Shown: positions 1 through 9,572, counted from the first letter of the stretch. The stretch: 64,000 bases of DNA from Herbaspirillum hiltneri N3 (GCF_001267925.1 NZ_CP011409.1:3596001-3660000); one strand, 5' to 3'. The notes: generated by a model not told the origin, from the letters alone. Made by a program: numbers and translations.

Positions 1-849
1 CTTCATGGCGATCTGCCACATGTTGAGACGCCCTTCGGCCTCGACCGCGGGCTTGATGTGGTCTTCTTCGCCGACCGAGACGCCGCCGCTGGTGATGATC
101 AGGTCATGGCTGGCCGCCGCCGCGCGCAAGGTGTCGCGCGTGGCTTGCAACTGGTCGGGAACGATGCCGAAGTCCTTCACCTCGCAGCCGAGGTTTTCCA
201 ACAGGCCGCGCAGCAGGAAACGATTGGAGTTGTAGATCGCGCCGGGCTTGAGCGCTTCACCCGGCATGGTCAGTTCATCGCCGGTGAAAAACACCGCCAC
301 GCGCAGCTTGCGCAGCACCGGCACACTCGCCAGGCCGACCGATGCGGCCAGCCCCAGCGCCTGCGGACGCAGGCGCACGCCCGCCGGCAGGATGGTGTCG
401 GCAACCTTGATGTCTTCGCCGGTTTCACGGATCCACTCGCCCGCTTGCGGCACATGCCGCACGATCACATGGTCGCCGTCGGCATCCTTGATGATCTCGC
501 AGGCTTCCTGCATGACGATGGCGTCGGCGCCCGGCGGCACCATCGCACCGGTGAAGATGCGCGCCGCCGTACCCGGCTCCAGCGCGATGCCGACATGGCC
601 GGCCGGAATGCGCTGCAACACGCGCAGGCGCGTCTCTCCGCTCACGCATTCGGCCGCACGCACGGCGTAGCCATCCATTTGCGAATTGTCCATGCCCGGC
701 ACGTTGATCTGCGATACCTGCGCCGCCGCCAGCACGCGGCCGTTGGCTTCCAGCGTGGAGATGGTTTCGGCCTCGCTCAGCGGCACGGCCGACTTGAGCA
801 GGAATTTCAATGCTTCGGCGACGCTCAGCAGTGGTGGTTTGACTAGCAT
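1..849 (-). CDS. moeA: Molybdopterin molybdenumtransferase MoeA (3' end outside the window)
   Basis: Inserts molybdate into adenylylated molybdopterin in the cytoplasm, the last step of molybdenum cofactor synthesis. The first 283 codons are present; the frame runs off the left edge without a stop. The N-terminus MLVKPPLLSVAEAL, the segment with MDGYAVR, and the later TSGGVSVGEEDHIKPA motif, which belongs to the MogA-like domain that binds the pterin phosphate, identify the family. Full MoeA is about 400 residues, so roughly 120 C-terminal residues are missing. The start is the ATG at 849. The 133 bases between it and the next gene hold nothing I can identify. Confidence 0.93.
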   Translation of the reverse strand, partial: MLVKPPLLSVAEALKFLLKSAVPLSEAETISTLEANGRVLAAAQVSQINVPGMDNSQMDGYAVRAAECVSGETRLRVLQRIPAGHVGIALEPGTAARIFTGAMVPPGADAIVMQEACEIIKDADGDHVIVRHVPQAGEWIRETGEDIKVADTILPAGVRLRPQALGLAASVGLASVPVLRKLRVAVFFTGDELTMPGEALKPGAIYNSNRFLLRGLLENLGCEVKDFGIVPDQLQATRDTLRAAAASHDLIITSGGVSVGEEDHIKPAVEAEGRLNMWQIAMK

Positions 850-982
850 AGGAAGGTAAGTGATTGCCCTGGAAAGGCATCCATTCTAGTGCAAACCAAG
901 ACACTACCGCCGGAACAGCCCTCCGTCCGGCACGCAATCTTTCCGCCGGAAAACAACATCCGGGTACAGACTGGAAAACCGC

Positions 983-1999
983 TCACGCGGCCGCGGTCGT
1001 TGTACTCATCGGACCATACGCGTCAATGCGAGCTTTCAGCTCATGAATAGCGCATCCGTTGCCAAGCAGCGCCCACAGCAAAATACGCGCCTTGCGCGGG
1101 CATAGCCAACCTGCCAGCACAACGCCGCGCCGTTGCAGATCCATTTCGCTGCCGGGATAATCATAGGTTTTTGTTGCAGTGCCGCCGGCGCCGGTTCGAG
1201 AGCCAACGATCACCGGCATGCGGGGCAATAGCTCGCTGAGCTTAACCGCCCATTCCGCGGCGATATGACCAGCGCCGAAGGCACTGATTACCAGACCGTT
1301 ATAACCCGCTGCCAACACGGCATCAAGCAATCCTGTGTCGGCATCGAGACACGACTCAAGGAGGGCAACGCGTATTCCCGCCGATGTCGGCAATGGAATT
1401 GGCTGACGCACACGGGGAGGAGAAAAATAGAGTGCTTGCTTTTCGACTACGACTCCCGATGGTCCCGACACTGGCGAACTGAATGTTTCTGTTGCCAGCG
1501 TATGCGTCTTGCGCACGCGCGACGCCGCATGCAAGGTGTCGTTCATTGCAACCAGCACGCCCCGCCCCCGGCTGGCTGGCGCGGCTGCGGCAACAACAGC
1601 CGCGAACAAATTTCCAGGGCCATCTGCTCCGGCCTGCTGCGGCCCTCGCATGGCACCGGTGATCACCAAGGGCTGCTCATGTCGCCAGAAAAGATCGAAG
1701 AAGAATGCCGTCTCTTCCATTGTGTCGGTTCCCTGCGTCATCACGACGCCGTCCGCGCCTTCGGCAAGTTGCTGCTCGGCCCAGTGCAAACATGCAAGCA
1801 AATTGTCGAACCTCAGCGATCCGCTGGCCAGTTGCAGCAACGAAGCTGCCTGAATCTGCGCAATATCCCCCAAGCCCGGCACAGCGGCAGTCAAATCCCC
1901 GGCTGTCAGGCGCGAGCTGATGCCTTCTCCCGGCTGGGAACTTGTCATGCTTACGGTGCCACCCAACGATCCAATGGCGATTTTTGGAAGATGACTCAT
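983..1999 (-). CDS. Asparaginase family amidohydrolase, cytoplasmic
   Basis: Predicted L-asparaginase, 338 residues, hydrolysing asparagine (or a related amide) to aspartate and ammonia. Both halves of the asparaginase active site are visible: the first catalytic threonine in GGTVS (Thr15) and the second in TQGTDTMEE (Thr91-Asp92), with the catalytic lysine in the segment ending RVRKTHT (Lys164). No signal peptide is present, so it should act in the cytoplasm. The ATG at 1999 lies 10 bases after the stop of the upstream MFS gene, so the two are probably co-transcribed and the carrier may import the amide substrate. The family is clear, but substrate preference (asparagine, glutamine or another amide) cannot be read from the sequence. 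Confidence 0.85.
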   Translation of the reverse strand: MSHLPKIAIGSLGGTVSMTSSQPGEGISSRLTAGDLTAAVPGLGDIAQIQAASLLQLASGSLRFDNLLACLHWAEQQLAEGADGVVMTQGTDTMEETAFFFDLFWRHEQPLVITGAMRGPQQAGADGPGNLFAAVVAAAAPASRGRGVLVAMNDTLHAASRVRKTHTLATETFSSPVSGPSGVVVEKQALYFSPPRVRQPIPLPTSAGIRVALLESCLDADTGLLDAVLAAGYNGLVISAFGAGHIAAEWAVKLSELLPRMPVIVGSRTGAGGTATKTYDYPGSEMDLQRRGVVLAGWLCPRKARILLWALLGNGCAIHELKARIDAYGPMSTTTAAA

Positions 2000-2009
2000 T
2001 CTGTTTCTC

Positions 2010-3311
2010 CTAAAGTTTTCCCGGCCGCACCAGCAACATGGCTGCCATGCCTACGCAAGTCGCCACCGCCGCGGCGATAAACATCGCCGGATAACCAAAT
2101 GCGGTCACCAGATATCCCGTCAATGTGGGCGCCAGCACTACACCGATGTTCGCCATGAAATGCATCATGCCGCTAAACGTGCCAATCGTAGAAGATGGCG
2201 ATGTATCAATCACAACTGCCCAGTAAACCGAGTTAGGCAAGGCGTTAAAGGCGTTGGCGATCGTCATGAGCAAGATAATCGCTGTCGCACTCTCCGCCTG
2301 CGACACCAGCAGAAAAGTTGCCGTCGTCAACAATAGCGACAACGCGGCAAACCAGCTGCGTGCATAGACCAGATTGCCGGTCTTGCGAAGCATCCAGTCA
2401 GAGAATCGTCCTCCCAGCAGTACCGTGAAACAGGCGCCGATCCACGGAATCATACCCAGATACCAAAGAGACGACAGACTGAAATGAAATTGATCCTGCA
2501 GGTACTTTGGCGTCCATGTCAGCAACAGAAAATTGACATAGACAAAGGAAAAATAACCAAGCGTATTGCACATCAATGTACGGCTGCGGAAGAAATCCTT
2601 CCACGATACAGACGCCTCGCCTGCCGTCGCAGTGCGGCCTGCGGACTGCGCGGGATTTCGTCCGGCATGGATCTCCGCCAGCTCCAGCGCACCGACTCGC
2701 GGATTTTGCTCTGGAAGATTGGTGAATATCTTCATGAATAATATGAGTACCAGCAAACCTGTCACACCCAGTACGACAAACATCCACCGCCAACTTCCGG
2801 TGACGGTCAACAAGAATACGGATACCGGCGCGGTCAACATCGCCCCCAAAGGTGTACTGAGTAAGCCGAGGGCGACCACAAAACCGCGCTCTCTGGACGT
2901 AGCCCAGTTCGAGACGGTCTTGTTAATAATGGAATAGGCCGGGCCTTCGCAGAAGCCAAACATGACGCGAATCATGGCGAACCCGGCCAGCGCCGAGCCA
3001 CCAAAAAAAGCCAGTCCCAAATCTCCTGCGAAAGCGGTGGCGACTTCGAACACTGACCAGGCAACGCCAGCCCACAGCCAGACTTTACGGGGGCCGAAGC
3101 GATCCCCTGAGGCACCGCCGACCAATGCACCGAACATATACCCGTAACCGAAATATCCCAATACTGCGCCCCACTCTTTCTTGTCAAAGCCGTATTCGCT
3201 CAGGATGTGTTGCGAGGCATATGAAAGTGCGCCACGATCAATGTAGTTAATGACCGCAACCAGCAGCACCATGAAAAAAATACGATATCGAAAGCGGGTA
3301 GACGATGGCAT
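2010..3311 (-). CDS. MFS transporter, anion:cation symporter (ACS) type
   Basis: Inner-membrane major facilitator of 433 residues with about 12 hydrophobic segments. The N-terminus (RFRYRIFFMVLLVAVINYIDR) and the cytoplasmic loop GGASGDRFGPRKV between helices 2 and 3 are typical of the ACS group, which carries sugar acids, phthalate-like acids and other organic anions. The middle loop, about residues 205-240, is hydrophilic as expected. Its gene precedes the asparaginase gene by 10 bases, suggesting that it carries that enzyme's substrate or a related organic anion. Start is the ATG at 3311. The 205 bases upstream contain A/T-rich stretches but no clear terminator. Confidence 0.82.
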   Translation of the reverse strand: MPSSTRFRYRIFFMVLLVAVINYIDRGALSYASQHILSEYGFDKKEWGAVLGYFGYGYMFGALVGGASGDRFGPRKVWLWAGVAWSVFEVATAFAGDLGLAFFGGSALAGFAMIRVMFGFCEGPAYSIINKTVSNWATSRERGFVVALGLLSTPLGAMLTAPVSVFLLTVTGSWRWMFVVLGVTGLLVLILFMKIFTNLPEQNPRVGALELAEIHAGRNPAQSAGRTATAGEASVSWKDFFRSRTLMCNTLGYFSFVYVNFLLLTWTPKYLQDQFHFSLSSLWYLGMIPWIGACFTVLLGGRFSDWMLRKTGNLVYARSWFAALSLLLTTATFLLVSQAESATAIILLMTIANAFNALPNSVYWAVVIDTSPSSTIGTFSGMMHFMANIGVVLAPTLTGYLVTAFGYPAMFIAAAVATCVGMAAMLLVRPGKL

Positions 3312-3516
3312 GGAATTTCCTTTTTAAGTCCAACAAAGAAGTCGTTCCGTTCGCCCGCCATGACGGAAGGCCGTGAAGAGCGAGGATTCTATGCCGCTTT
3401 CTTCTAAGGAAATCAGCCCGTGAAGAAAATCGCAGGACAAGAAAAAATCATCTACAAATGCATTCAACGTTCACTGAGTTTTTTCAAAAAAAAATGGATT
3501 CATATATCTAAACACA

Positions 3517-4920
3517 TCAGCGCAGCAAGCCCTGCATCGCCGCCGCGAAACGCGGATCGCCGAGCAGGCCGACGTTGTAGCGCGACCAGCGCGACGGCGC
3601 TTCGGTGTCGATATGGAAAATGCTGCCCGGCGCCGTGACGATGTTCTGCCGCATCAAGGCCTGCGCCAGCGTCTTGGAATCCGGATAACCCGGCATTGCC
3701 GCCCACAGGTACATCGACTGCGCCGGTGCGCAGAACAGTTCCGCGCCCATGTTCTCGAGCAGACGGCGTGCGCTCTCCGTGGCGTGGGTCAGGCGGTCGC
3801 GCAGGCGCGCGGCGTGACGGCTGTAATGACCTTCGCTGAGGATGACGTCGAGCGTGCGTTCGCAGTATTCGGAACTGCTTACGTGCACCAGCATCTTGAT
3901 ATCGGCAAGGTCGCTGGCGAGATCGCGATGGCAGGCCAGGAAGCCGACCCGCAAAGCCGCCGACACCGACTTCGAAAAACTGCCGACGTAGATCGTGCGC
4001 CGCAGTTGATCCAGCGTGGAAATGCGCGGCGCGGCGTTGGGCTTGAAATCGGCGAAGGTATCGTTCTCGACGATGATGGCGTTGTAGCGATCGGCCAGTT
4101 GCAGGATCTTGTGCGCCTTGTGCGGCGAGGTGTCGGAACCGGTCGGATTGTGCGCCAGCGTCTGCGTGAAGAACAGGCAAGGTTTGCCGATCTTGAGTTC
4201 GCGCTCCAGCGCTTCCAGGTCCGGCCCGTCGGCCAGGCGCGGAATGCCGACGATGCGTGCGCCACCCAGCTTGAGCTTGCCGAACAGCATGTAATAGCCG
4301 GGCTCGTCGACCAGCACGCGATCACCCGGTTTGACGAAATTGCGGATCACGATGTCGAGCGCCTGGTTGGCGCCGTGCGTCAGCACGATCTGGCTGGCCG
4401 AGGCCTCGATACCGTGATTCGCAAGCCGGTGCACCAGATGCTGGCGCAGCGGCTGGTAGCCGAAGCGGCTGCCGTAGCCGAACAAGGCGCCGAGGCCGGT
4501 GCGCACCACCTTCTGATGGAATTTGTCGAGCCGCACTTCGTTGAGCCAGTCCACCGGCGGAAAACCGTCGCCCAGTCGCAAGTGCTCGGGATCACTCTTC
4601 AACTGTTCCCGCATGAGCCAGACCACATCCATCGCGCGGCTCAGCGACGAGGCTTCGTCGTCGTCCTTGATCGCCGGCGCCGCCGCGCAGACGAAGAAAC
4701 CGGATCCGCGACGCGGCTCCAGCACGCCCAGCGCGGTCAGGTAATCGAAGGCGTTGACGATAGTGTTCTTGGCGCAGTCATGGGTCTTCGCCATGTCGCG
4801 GATCGACGGCAGGCGTGTCCCCGGAGCGTAAACGCCTTCGCTGATCTGGCGGCGTATCAGCTGGACCAGTCGCTGAGTTAGCGTGGAAGGAATGGAAGAA
4901 GAAGGTGAAACGCTGGGCAT
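3517..4920 (-). CDS. MocR-family regulator (GntR helix-turn-helix fused to aminotransferase fold)
   Basis: 467-residue one-component regulator. Residues about 10-80 form a GntR winged helix (ISEGVYAPGTRLPSIRDMA, then LEPRRGSGFFV). Residues about 95-467 are a fold-type I aminotransferase domain with the PLP-binding lysine in GSFSKS (Lys317), HNPTG at 257-261 and DEPGYY at 205-210. Such proteins normally sense PLP or an amino compound and control a neighbouring gene. I chose the ATG at 4920 because GGAG lies six bases before it; an ATG at 4944 lacks such a site. The same frame stays open as far as 6402, but that stretch is the shadow of the divergent mvaA gene. It diverges from the HMG-CoA reductase gene, and the shared gap holds repeated operators. 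Confidence 0.88.
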   Translation of the reverse strand: MPSVSPSSSIPSTLTQRLVQLIRRQISEGVYAPGTRLPSIRDMAKTHDCAKNTIVNAFDYLTALGVLEPRRGSGFFVCAAAPAIKDDDEASSLSRAMDVVWLMREQLKSDPEHLRLGDGFPPVDWLNEVRLDKFHQKVVRTGLGALFGYGSRFGYQPLRQHLVHRLANHGIEASASQIVLTHGANQALDIVIRNFVKPGDRVLVDEPGYYMLFGKLKLGGARIVGIPRLADGPDLEALERELKIGKPCLFFTQTLAHNPTGSDTSPHKAHKILQLADRYNAIIVENDTFADFKPNAAPRISTLDQLRRTIYVGSFSKSVSAALRVGFLACHRDLASDLADIKMLVHVSSSEYCERTLDVILSEGHYSRHAARLRDRLTHATESARRLLENMGAELFCAPAQSMYLWAAMPGYPDSKTLAQALMRQNIVTAPGSIFHIDTEAPSRWSRYNVGLLGDPRFAAAMQGLLR

Positions 4921-4959
4921 GGCGGCTCCGGGCGGATGTTGCATCGCAGGACAAGTGTC

Positions 4960-5014
4960 TTGGGTACAGTTACTGCACTGTTCGTCAAAAGTGTACCAAA
5001 TAAATTGGGTACAG
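4960..5014. promoter_or_regulatory. Probable MocR operator: three copies of TTGGGTACA-like motif
   Basis: Between the divergent MocR gene and mvaA, TTGGGTACAG occurs at 4960-4969 and again at 5005-5014 as a direct repeat 45 bases apart. An inverted copy, TGTACCAA, lies at 4992-4999. Two direct sites plus one inverted site are typical of MocR operators, where DNA is bent around a dimer. The spacing between the inverted copy and the second direct copy is only five bases. That the neighbouring MocR protein binds here is an inference from position. Confidence 0.65.
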
Positions 5015-5097
5015 CCTGCTATTCTTGCTGCATTCCATCCGGCGCCTGCCGGCGCATAAAACCAAGACAACACTGAGACAAAAAGGCAGAGGTTCAC

Positions 5098-6384
5098 ATG
5101 ACCGTCGACTCCCGACTCCCGCAATTCCGTTCGCTCAACCCGCAGCAGCGCCTGGAGCAGATCGCCCAGCGCGCCAACCTGACCGCCGACGAAGTCGCCC
5201 TGCTCGCCAACCCGGCCGCACTGCCACTGGAAGTCGCCAACGGCATGATCGAAAACGTGATCGGCACCTTTCAGCTGCCAATGGGCGTGGCAGGTTACTT
5301 CCAGCTGAACGGCAAGGACGTGCTGGTGCCGATGGCCGTGGAAGAACCGTCTGTAGTCGCGGCCGCTTCCTTCATGGCCAAGCTGATCCGCGACTGCGGC
5401 GGTTTCCACACCTCGAGCAGCGCGCCGCTGATGCGCGCCCAGGTGCAAGTGATCGGCGTGAGCGATCCTTACGGCGCGCGTCTGGCCATTCTCAAGGACC
5501 GCCAGGCCATCATCGACATCGCCAACAGCCGCGACCAATTGCTCATCAGCCTGGGCGGCGGCTGCAAGGATATCGAAGTCCACGTGTTCCCCGACACCGC
5601 GCGCGGCGCGATGGTGATCGTGCACCTGATCGTCGACGTGCGCGACGCGATGGGCGCCAACACCGTCAACACCATGGCCGAAGCGGTGGCCGGCCATATC
5701 GAACAGATCACCGGCGGCAAGGTGCGCCTGCGCATCTTGTCCAACCTGGCCGACCTGCGCCTGGCACGCGCCCATGTGCGCGTCTCGCCTGAAGCGCTGA
5801 CCACGGCCGACTACGACGGCGCCGACGTCATCAACCGCATCGTCGACGCCTACACCTTCGCTGCCGTCGATCCCTATCGTGCCGCCACGCACAACAAGGG
5901 CATCATGAACGGCATCGATCCCGTCATCGTCGCCACCGGCAACGACTGGCGCGCAGTGGAAGCAGGCGCGCACGCCTACGCCTGCCGCAACGGCCACTAC
6001 ACTTCTCTCTCCACCTGGGAAATCGGCAACGACGGCCATCTGGTCGGTACGCTGGAAATCCCGATGCCGGTCGGCTTGGTCGGCGGCGCCACCAAGACGC
6101 ACCCGCTGGCGCGCCTGGCGCTCAAGATGATGGACGTCAAGTCGGCGCAGGAACTGGCAGAGATCGCCGTCGCCGTCGGCCTCGCACAAAACATGGCCGC
6201 CCTCCGCGCGCTCGCCACCGAAGGCATCCAGCGCGGCCACATGGCGCTGCACGCGCGCAATATCGGTCTGGCGGCGGGCGCCTCCGCAGACGAGATGGAC
6301 TGGGTAGTGCAGCAAATGGTCGCCGCCAAGGACGTGCGCGTCGATTTTGCGGTTAAGCTGCTCAACCAGCGTCGCGGAAAATAA
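5098..6384 (+). CDS. mvaA: Hydroxymethylglutaryl-CoA reductase, class II (degradative type)
   Basis: Interconverts mevalonate and HMG-CoA with NAD(P) and CoA; class II bacterial enzymes can work in the oxidative, catabolic direction. The 428-residue length equals that of the Pseudomonas mevalonii enzyme, and the four catalytic residues fall at the same numbers: Glu83 (VEEPS), Lys267 ([10 protein letters not shown]), Asp283 (GNDWRA) and His381 (HMALHARN). The N-terminal [10 protein letters not shown] segment is also well kept. There is no membrane anchor, so it is soluble. The start ATG follows AGAGGTTCAC. It diverges from a MocR regulator and is followed after 83 bases by a binding-protein gene. 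No other isoprenoid mevalonate-pathway gene is nearby, which favours catabolism over synthesis. Confidence 0.93.
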   Translation: MTVDSRLPQFRSLNPQQRLEQIAQRANLTADEVALLANPAALPLEVANGMIENVIGTFQLPMGVAGYFQLNGKDVLVPMAVEEPSVVAAASFMAKLIRDCGGFHTSSSAPLMRAQVQVIGVSDPYGARLAILKDRQAIIDIANSRDQLLISLGGGCKDIEVHVFPDTARGAMVIVHLIVDVRDAMGANTVNTMAEAVAGHIEQITGGKVRLRILSNLADLRLARAHVRVSPEALTTADYDGADVINRIVDAYTFAAVDPYRAATHNKGIMNGIDPVIVATGNDWRAVEAGAHAYACRNGHYTSLSTWEIGNDGHLVGTLEIPMPVGLVGGATKTHPLARLALKMMDVKSAQELAEIAVAVGLAQNMAALRALATEGIQRGHMALHARNIGLAAGASADEMDWVVQQMVAAKDVRVDFAVKLLNQRRGK

Positions 6385-6467
6385 ACACCAAATAAAAAAC
6401 AAACAAGAAGCACCCGCAACACAAAAAAGATCGCTTCATCAGAAAGCATCGATAACCAGGAGACAAC

Positions 6468-7691
6468 ATGCAAGCACAATTCAAACTGAACACCCTCGCC
6501 CGCCTGATCGCGGCTTCCGCACTGGTCTGCACCGGAGCTGGCGCCGCGCAGGCGCAAGTGTCGGACGACGCCGTGCGCATCGGCTTCATCACCGACATGT
6601 CCGGCCCCTACGCCGACACCGACGGCGCCGGCGGCCTCGAAGCAATCCGCATGGCGGTGGCCGACTTCGGCGGCAAGGTCCTGGGCAAGCCGATCGAAGT
6701 AATGTCCGCCGACCACCTGAACAAGGCCGACATCGCCGCCACCAAGGCGCGCGAATGGGCCGACCAGCGCGGCCTCGACATGCTGATCGGCGGCGTCAAT
6801 TCGGCCACCGCGCTGGCGACCAACAAGGTGATGGCGGAAAAGAAGCGCGTCTACATCAACATCGGCGCCGGCTCGGCGCGCCTGACCAATGAAGAATGCA
6901 CGCCCTACACGGTGCACTATGAATACGATACGGTGGCCCTGGCCAAGGGCACCGGCAAGGCGGTCCTCAAGCAAGGCGGCAAATCGTGGTTCTTCCTGGA
7001 GGCCGATTACGCCTTCGGCCATGCGCTGGCCAGCGACACCGGTGCCGTGGTCAAGGCCAATGGCGGTACGGTGGTGGGTTCGGTGAAACATCCGCTGTTC
7101 GCCTCCGACATGTCATCCTTCCTGCTGCAGGCGCAGGGCTCCAAAGCGCAGATCCTGGGCCTGGCCAATGCGGGCGACGACACCGTGAATGCGATCAAGG
7201 CGGCCAAGGAATTCGGCGTCACCAAGACCATGAAGCTGGTCGGCCTGCTGATGGTGATCAACGACATCCATGCTCTCGGCCTGAACAACGCCGAGGGCCT
7301 GATGATGACCGACAGCTGGTACTGGGACAAGGACGAGGCCTCGCGCCAGTTCGCCAACCGCTTCTTCCTGAAGATGAAGAAGATGCCGAGCACGCACCAG
7401 GCCGCGGCTTATTCCGCCACCACGACCTACCTGAAGGCGGTCGCGGCGATCAAGACGGATGACTCGACCAAGGTCATGGCCGAGCTCAAGAAGATGAAGA
7501 TCGACGACTTCTACAACAAGGGCTACATCCGCGCCGATGGCCGCAACATCCACGACATGTACCTGTATCAGGTCAAGTCGCCGGCCGAATCGAAGAAGCC
7601 GTGGGACTACCTGAAACTGGTGGAAACGATCCCAGGCGAACAGGCGTTCACGACTGTTGCGGAATCGAAGTGCAGCTTGCTGAAACAATAA
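6468..7691 (+). CDS. Periplasmic substrate-binding protein of branched-chain amino acid (LivK/HAAT) type
   Basis: 407-residue secreted solute-binding protein. A signal peptide runs to about residue 29 (hydrophobic stretch, then AAQAQ). The mature part begins with VRIGFITDMSGPYADTDG, the first beta strand and ligand loop of type I periplasmic binding proteins. The start ATG has AGGAG at good spacing. No permease or ATPase gene follows, so it is an orphan that would borrow another ABC transporter or act as a sensor. It lies immediately downstream of mvaA and is followed by a terminator, so it is probably co-transcribed with mvaA. The ligand may therefore be mevalonate or a related acid rather than an amino acid; this is inference only. 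Confidence 0.87.
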   Translation: MQAQFKLNTLARLIAASALVCTGAGAAQAQVSDDAVRIGFITDMSGPYADTDGAGGLEAIRMAVADFGGKVLGKPIEVMSADHLNKADIAATKAREWADQRGLDMLIGGVNSATALATNKVMAEKKRVYINIGAGSARLTNEECTPYTVHYEYDTVALAKGTGKAVLKQGGKSWFFLEADYAFGHALASDTGAVVKANGGTVVGSVKHPLFASDMSSFLLQAQGSKAQILGLANAGDDTVNAIKAAKEFGVTKTMKLVGLLMVINDIHALGLNNAEGLMMTDSWYWDKDEASRQFANRFFLKMKKMPSTHQAAAYSATTTYLKAVAAIKTDDSTKVMAELKKMKIDDFYNKGYIRADGRNIHDMYLYQVKSPAESKKPWDYLKLVETIPGEQAFTTVAESKCSLLKQ

Positions 7692-7713
7692 GTCTCAAGG
7701 CAATGCGGCAATA

Positions 7714-7745
7714 AAAAAACCGGCATGGTTCATGCCGGTTTTTTT
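7714..7745 (+). terminator. Rho-independent terminator after the binding-protein gene
   Basis: AACCGGCATG and CATGCCGGTT form a strong stem followed by seven T residues, with an A run on the other side. It can stop transcription in both directions and separates the mvaA operon from the convergent LysE gene. Confidence 0.88.
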
Positions 7746-7785
7746 GCGCGTTCAGTGTCGCATCGTCAACGCATCTTCAGCATCT

Positions 7786-8445
7786 TCAATTTGCGCTGCG
7801 TCGATAAAACGCCATGGTGCCCGCCAGCGCCAGCAGGATGGCGCCGCAGGAACGATCGAGCCACAGCACTGCACGCCGGCGCAACAAGCTGACGGCGCGC
7901 GCACCGATGATGGCGTAGCCGAGCATCACGGAGAAATCGAGCGCCGCGAACACGACGCTGATGGCTGCGTATTGCGGCCACTGCGGTTCGGCCGCGTTGA
8001 TGAATTGCGGCAGTAGCGCCGAGCAGAACAGATAGCCTTTGGGATTGGTCACCGCCACCAGGAAAGACTTGGCGAAGATACGCATCGGCGCCGCTTCGCC
8101 GTCGTCGGCCTGCGTACGCGACAGATCCAGTCCGCCCTTGGAGCGCAACAGCCGGATACCAAGCCACGCCAAGTAAATCGCACCGATCCACTTGACCACC
8201 GAGAACCAGAACTCCGACGCCGCCAGCACCGCGCCCAGGCCGAGCGCCACCGATCCGACCAGCACGAAGTCCGACGACACCGCGCCCAGCATGCCGGGCA
8301 AGGAACGACGCACGCCATAACGCGCGCCGTTTGCCAGCGCCAGCAAGACGGTCGGACCGGGGGTGGCGATGGTCACGAGCGCGACGACGGCAAACAGCGC
8401 CAGCGTGGTGATGTTGAGTGCGTGCGGGAGCAGGTTGATTTCCAT
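7786..8445 (-). CDS. LysE/RhtB family amino acid exporter
   Basis: Inner-membrane protein of 219 residues with about six hydrophobic segments. The conserved N-terminal motif TPGPTVLLALANGARYG and the later NPKGYLFCSALLPQF segment are typical of the LysE/RhtB superfamily, which exports lysine, homoserine, threonine or similar compounds. The second gene of the convergent pair ends just past the bidirectional terminator at 7714-7745. The start ATG is at 8445. The substrate cannot be assigned from the sequence. Confidence 0.88.
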   Translation of the reverse strand: MEINLLPHALNITTLALFAVVALVTIATPGPTVLLALANGARYGVRRSLPGMLGAVSSDFVLVGSVALGLGAVLAASEFWFSVVKWIGAIYLAWLGIRLLRSKGGLDLSRTQADDGEAAPMRIFAKSFLVAVTNPKGYLFCSALLPQFINAAEPQWPQYAAISVVFAALDFSVMLGYAIIGARAVSLLRRRAVLWLDRSCGAILLALAGTMAFYRRSAN

Positions 8446-8499
8446 GGCGGGCTCACTGTGTGGATGATGGGCGGATTGTACCGATGTTCTGCACGGGTT

Positions 8500-9363
8500 T
8501 CAGCTTGTGCCGAGAGTACGGGCCAGAAACACGCGGACGGTTTCCGGCAGCTCGCGGTGGAACTGTTCGCGGTCGAAACCCGGCGGATCCTGGGACGGCG
8601 GAAAATTCGGCCGCTGCATGGCCTCGGGAAAAGGCGTCAGGAAAGAAAAATGCCCGGCGCCCGGCACTACAGAAAATTCCAGCGGCGTGCTTGCCGGCAG
8701 TTGCGACAAGACTTTCCGGATGCTCTGCACGGGCGTGATCGGATCATGTTCTCCCGCCAGCGCCAGCAAAGGTACATGCACGTCGTCCAGCGCGCCGGGC
8801 GCCATGAACCAGTCGGTAGCCGGCGCCAGCAACACGGCGGCACGGACGCGCGCATCCGCGACGACGGGCAGCGCAGCCCCCGACCGCGACCACGGATGCC
8901 CGCCGACCAGGGCCAGTGCGGTATAGCCGCCCATCGAATGGCCCAGCATGGCGATGCGATCCGCATCCGCCGCTGCCTGGAAAAAAGCGTCCGCGAGCAC
9001 GGCGTCGAGTGCGCGCGATGTCTGGCCCGGACGCCCGATGGCGGCTGCATCGGTGTTCGACAGCTGGCGATCGTTGCGATTGTCGCCGGCGTGTTCCGGG
9101 CTGACGACGATGTAGCCGTTTGCGGCGAGGTGGCCGGCGATGCTACGGTACAGCAGATGCGATCCACCGCCTCCATGCGACACCACGCACACGGGAAACC
9201 GTCCCGGCGCAATCGGCGCATCCGGCGCGGCGTCGAAGACATAGGGACCGATGGTCGTCTGCACGGCTGCAGCCAACGTCGGGTATTGAACCACGCACGG
9301 CGCGCTTGCGCCGCGCTCGGGATCGGGATCGGGGATGTGCAGCGTGCGGATGCCTGAGTTCAT
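8500..9363 (-). CDS. Alpha/beta-hydrolase, acetylhydrolase/dienelactone hydrolase-like
   Basis: Soluble serine hydrolase of 287 residues. The oxyanion segment SHGGGG lies at 62-67, the nucleophile elbow GHSMGG has Ser143, and the probable catalytic histidine is in GAGHFSFL near residue 251; an acidic residue in the GEHDPITP segment probably completes the triad. No signal peptide is visible. The arrangement resembles platelet-activating-factor acetylhydrolase-like and dienelactone hydrolase-like enzymes. The gap to the LysE gene downstream is 54 bases on the same strand, so the two may share a transcript. The physiological ester is unknown. Confidence 0.82.
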   Translation of the reverse strand: MNSGIRTLHIPDPDPERGASAPCVVQYPTLAAAVQTTIGPYVFDAAPDAPIAPGRFPVCVVSHGGGGSHLLYRSIAGHLAANGYIVVSPEHAGDNRNDRQLSNTDAAAIGRPGQTSRALDAVLADAFFQAAADADRIAMLGHSMGGYTALALVGGHPWSRSGAALPVVADARVRAAVLLAPATDWFMAPGALDDVHVPLLALAGEHDPITPVQSIRKVLSQLPASTPLEFSVVPGAGHFSFLTPFPEAMQRPNFPPSQDPPGFDREQFHRELPETVRVFLARTLGTS

Positions 9364-9572
9364 GCCGTTGAATGTCTCCGTATTACTTTACAAGTGATCA
9401 AAACGAATTGTTCCGCATCATGAGACAGAAAGCACCGCACCGGCAAGTGCTACATCAGCATGGGCAGCTACACGGCCATGCTCGCAAGCGAACAGCCCAT
9501 CACGCGCCGAACGTTTTCTTGCCGGGATGAAAAAACTCAAGTTGTCTTTGTTTGTTCTGATCGCAAGCAAAA

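Noticed and set aside
4921..6402. A long minus-strand reading frame joined to the MocR gene
   Set aside because: It lies opposite mvaA, has no family character and precedes the proper MocR ribosome site, so it is a GC-codon shadow.
9459..9570. Short plus-strand frame between the hydrolase gene and the terminator
   Set aside because: Too short, no start signal and no similarity that I can see; probably chance.
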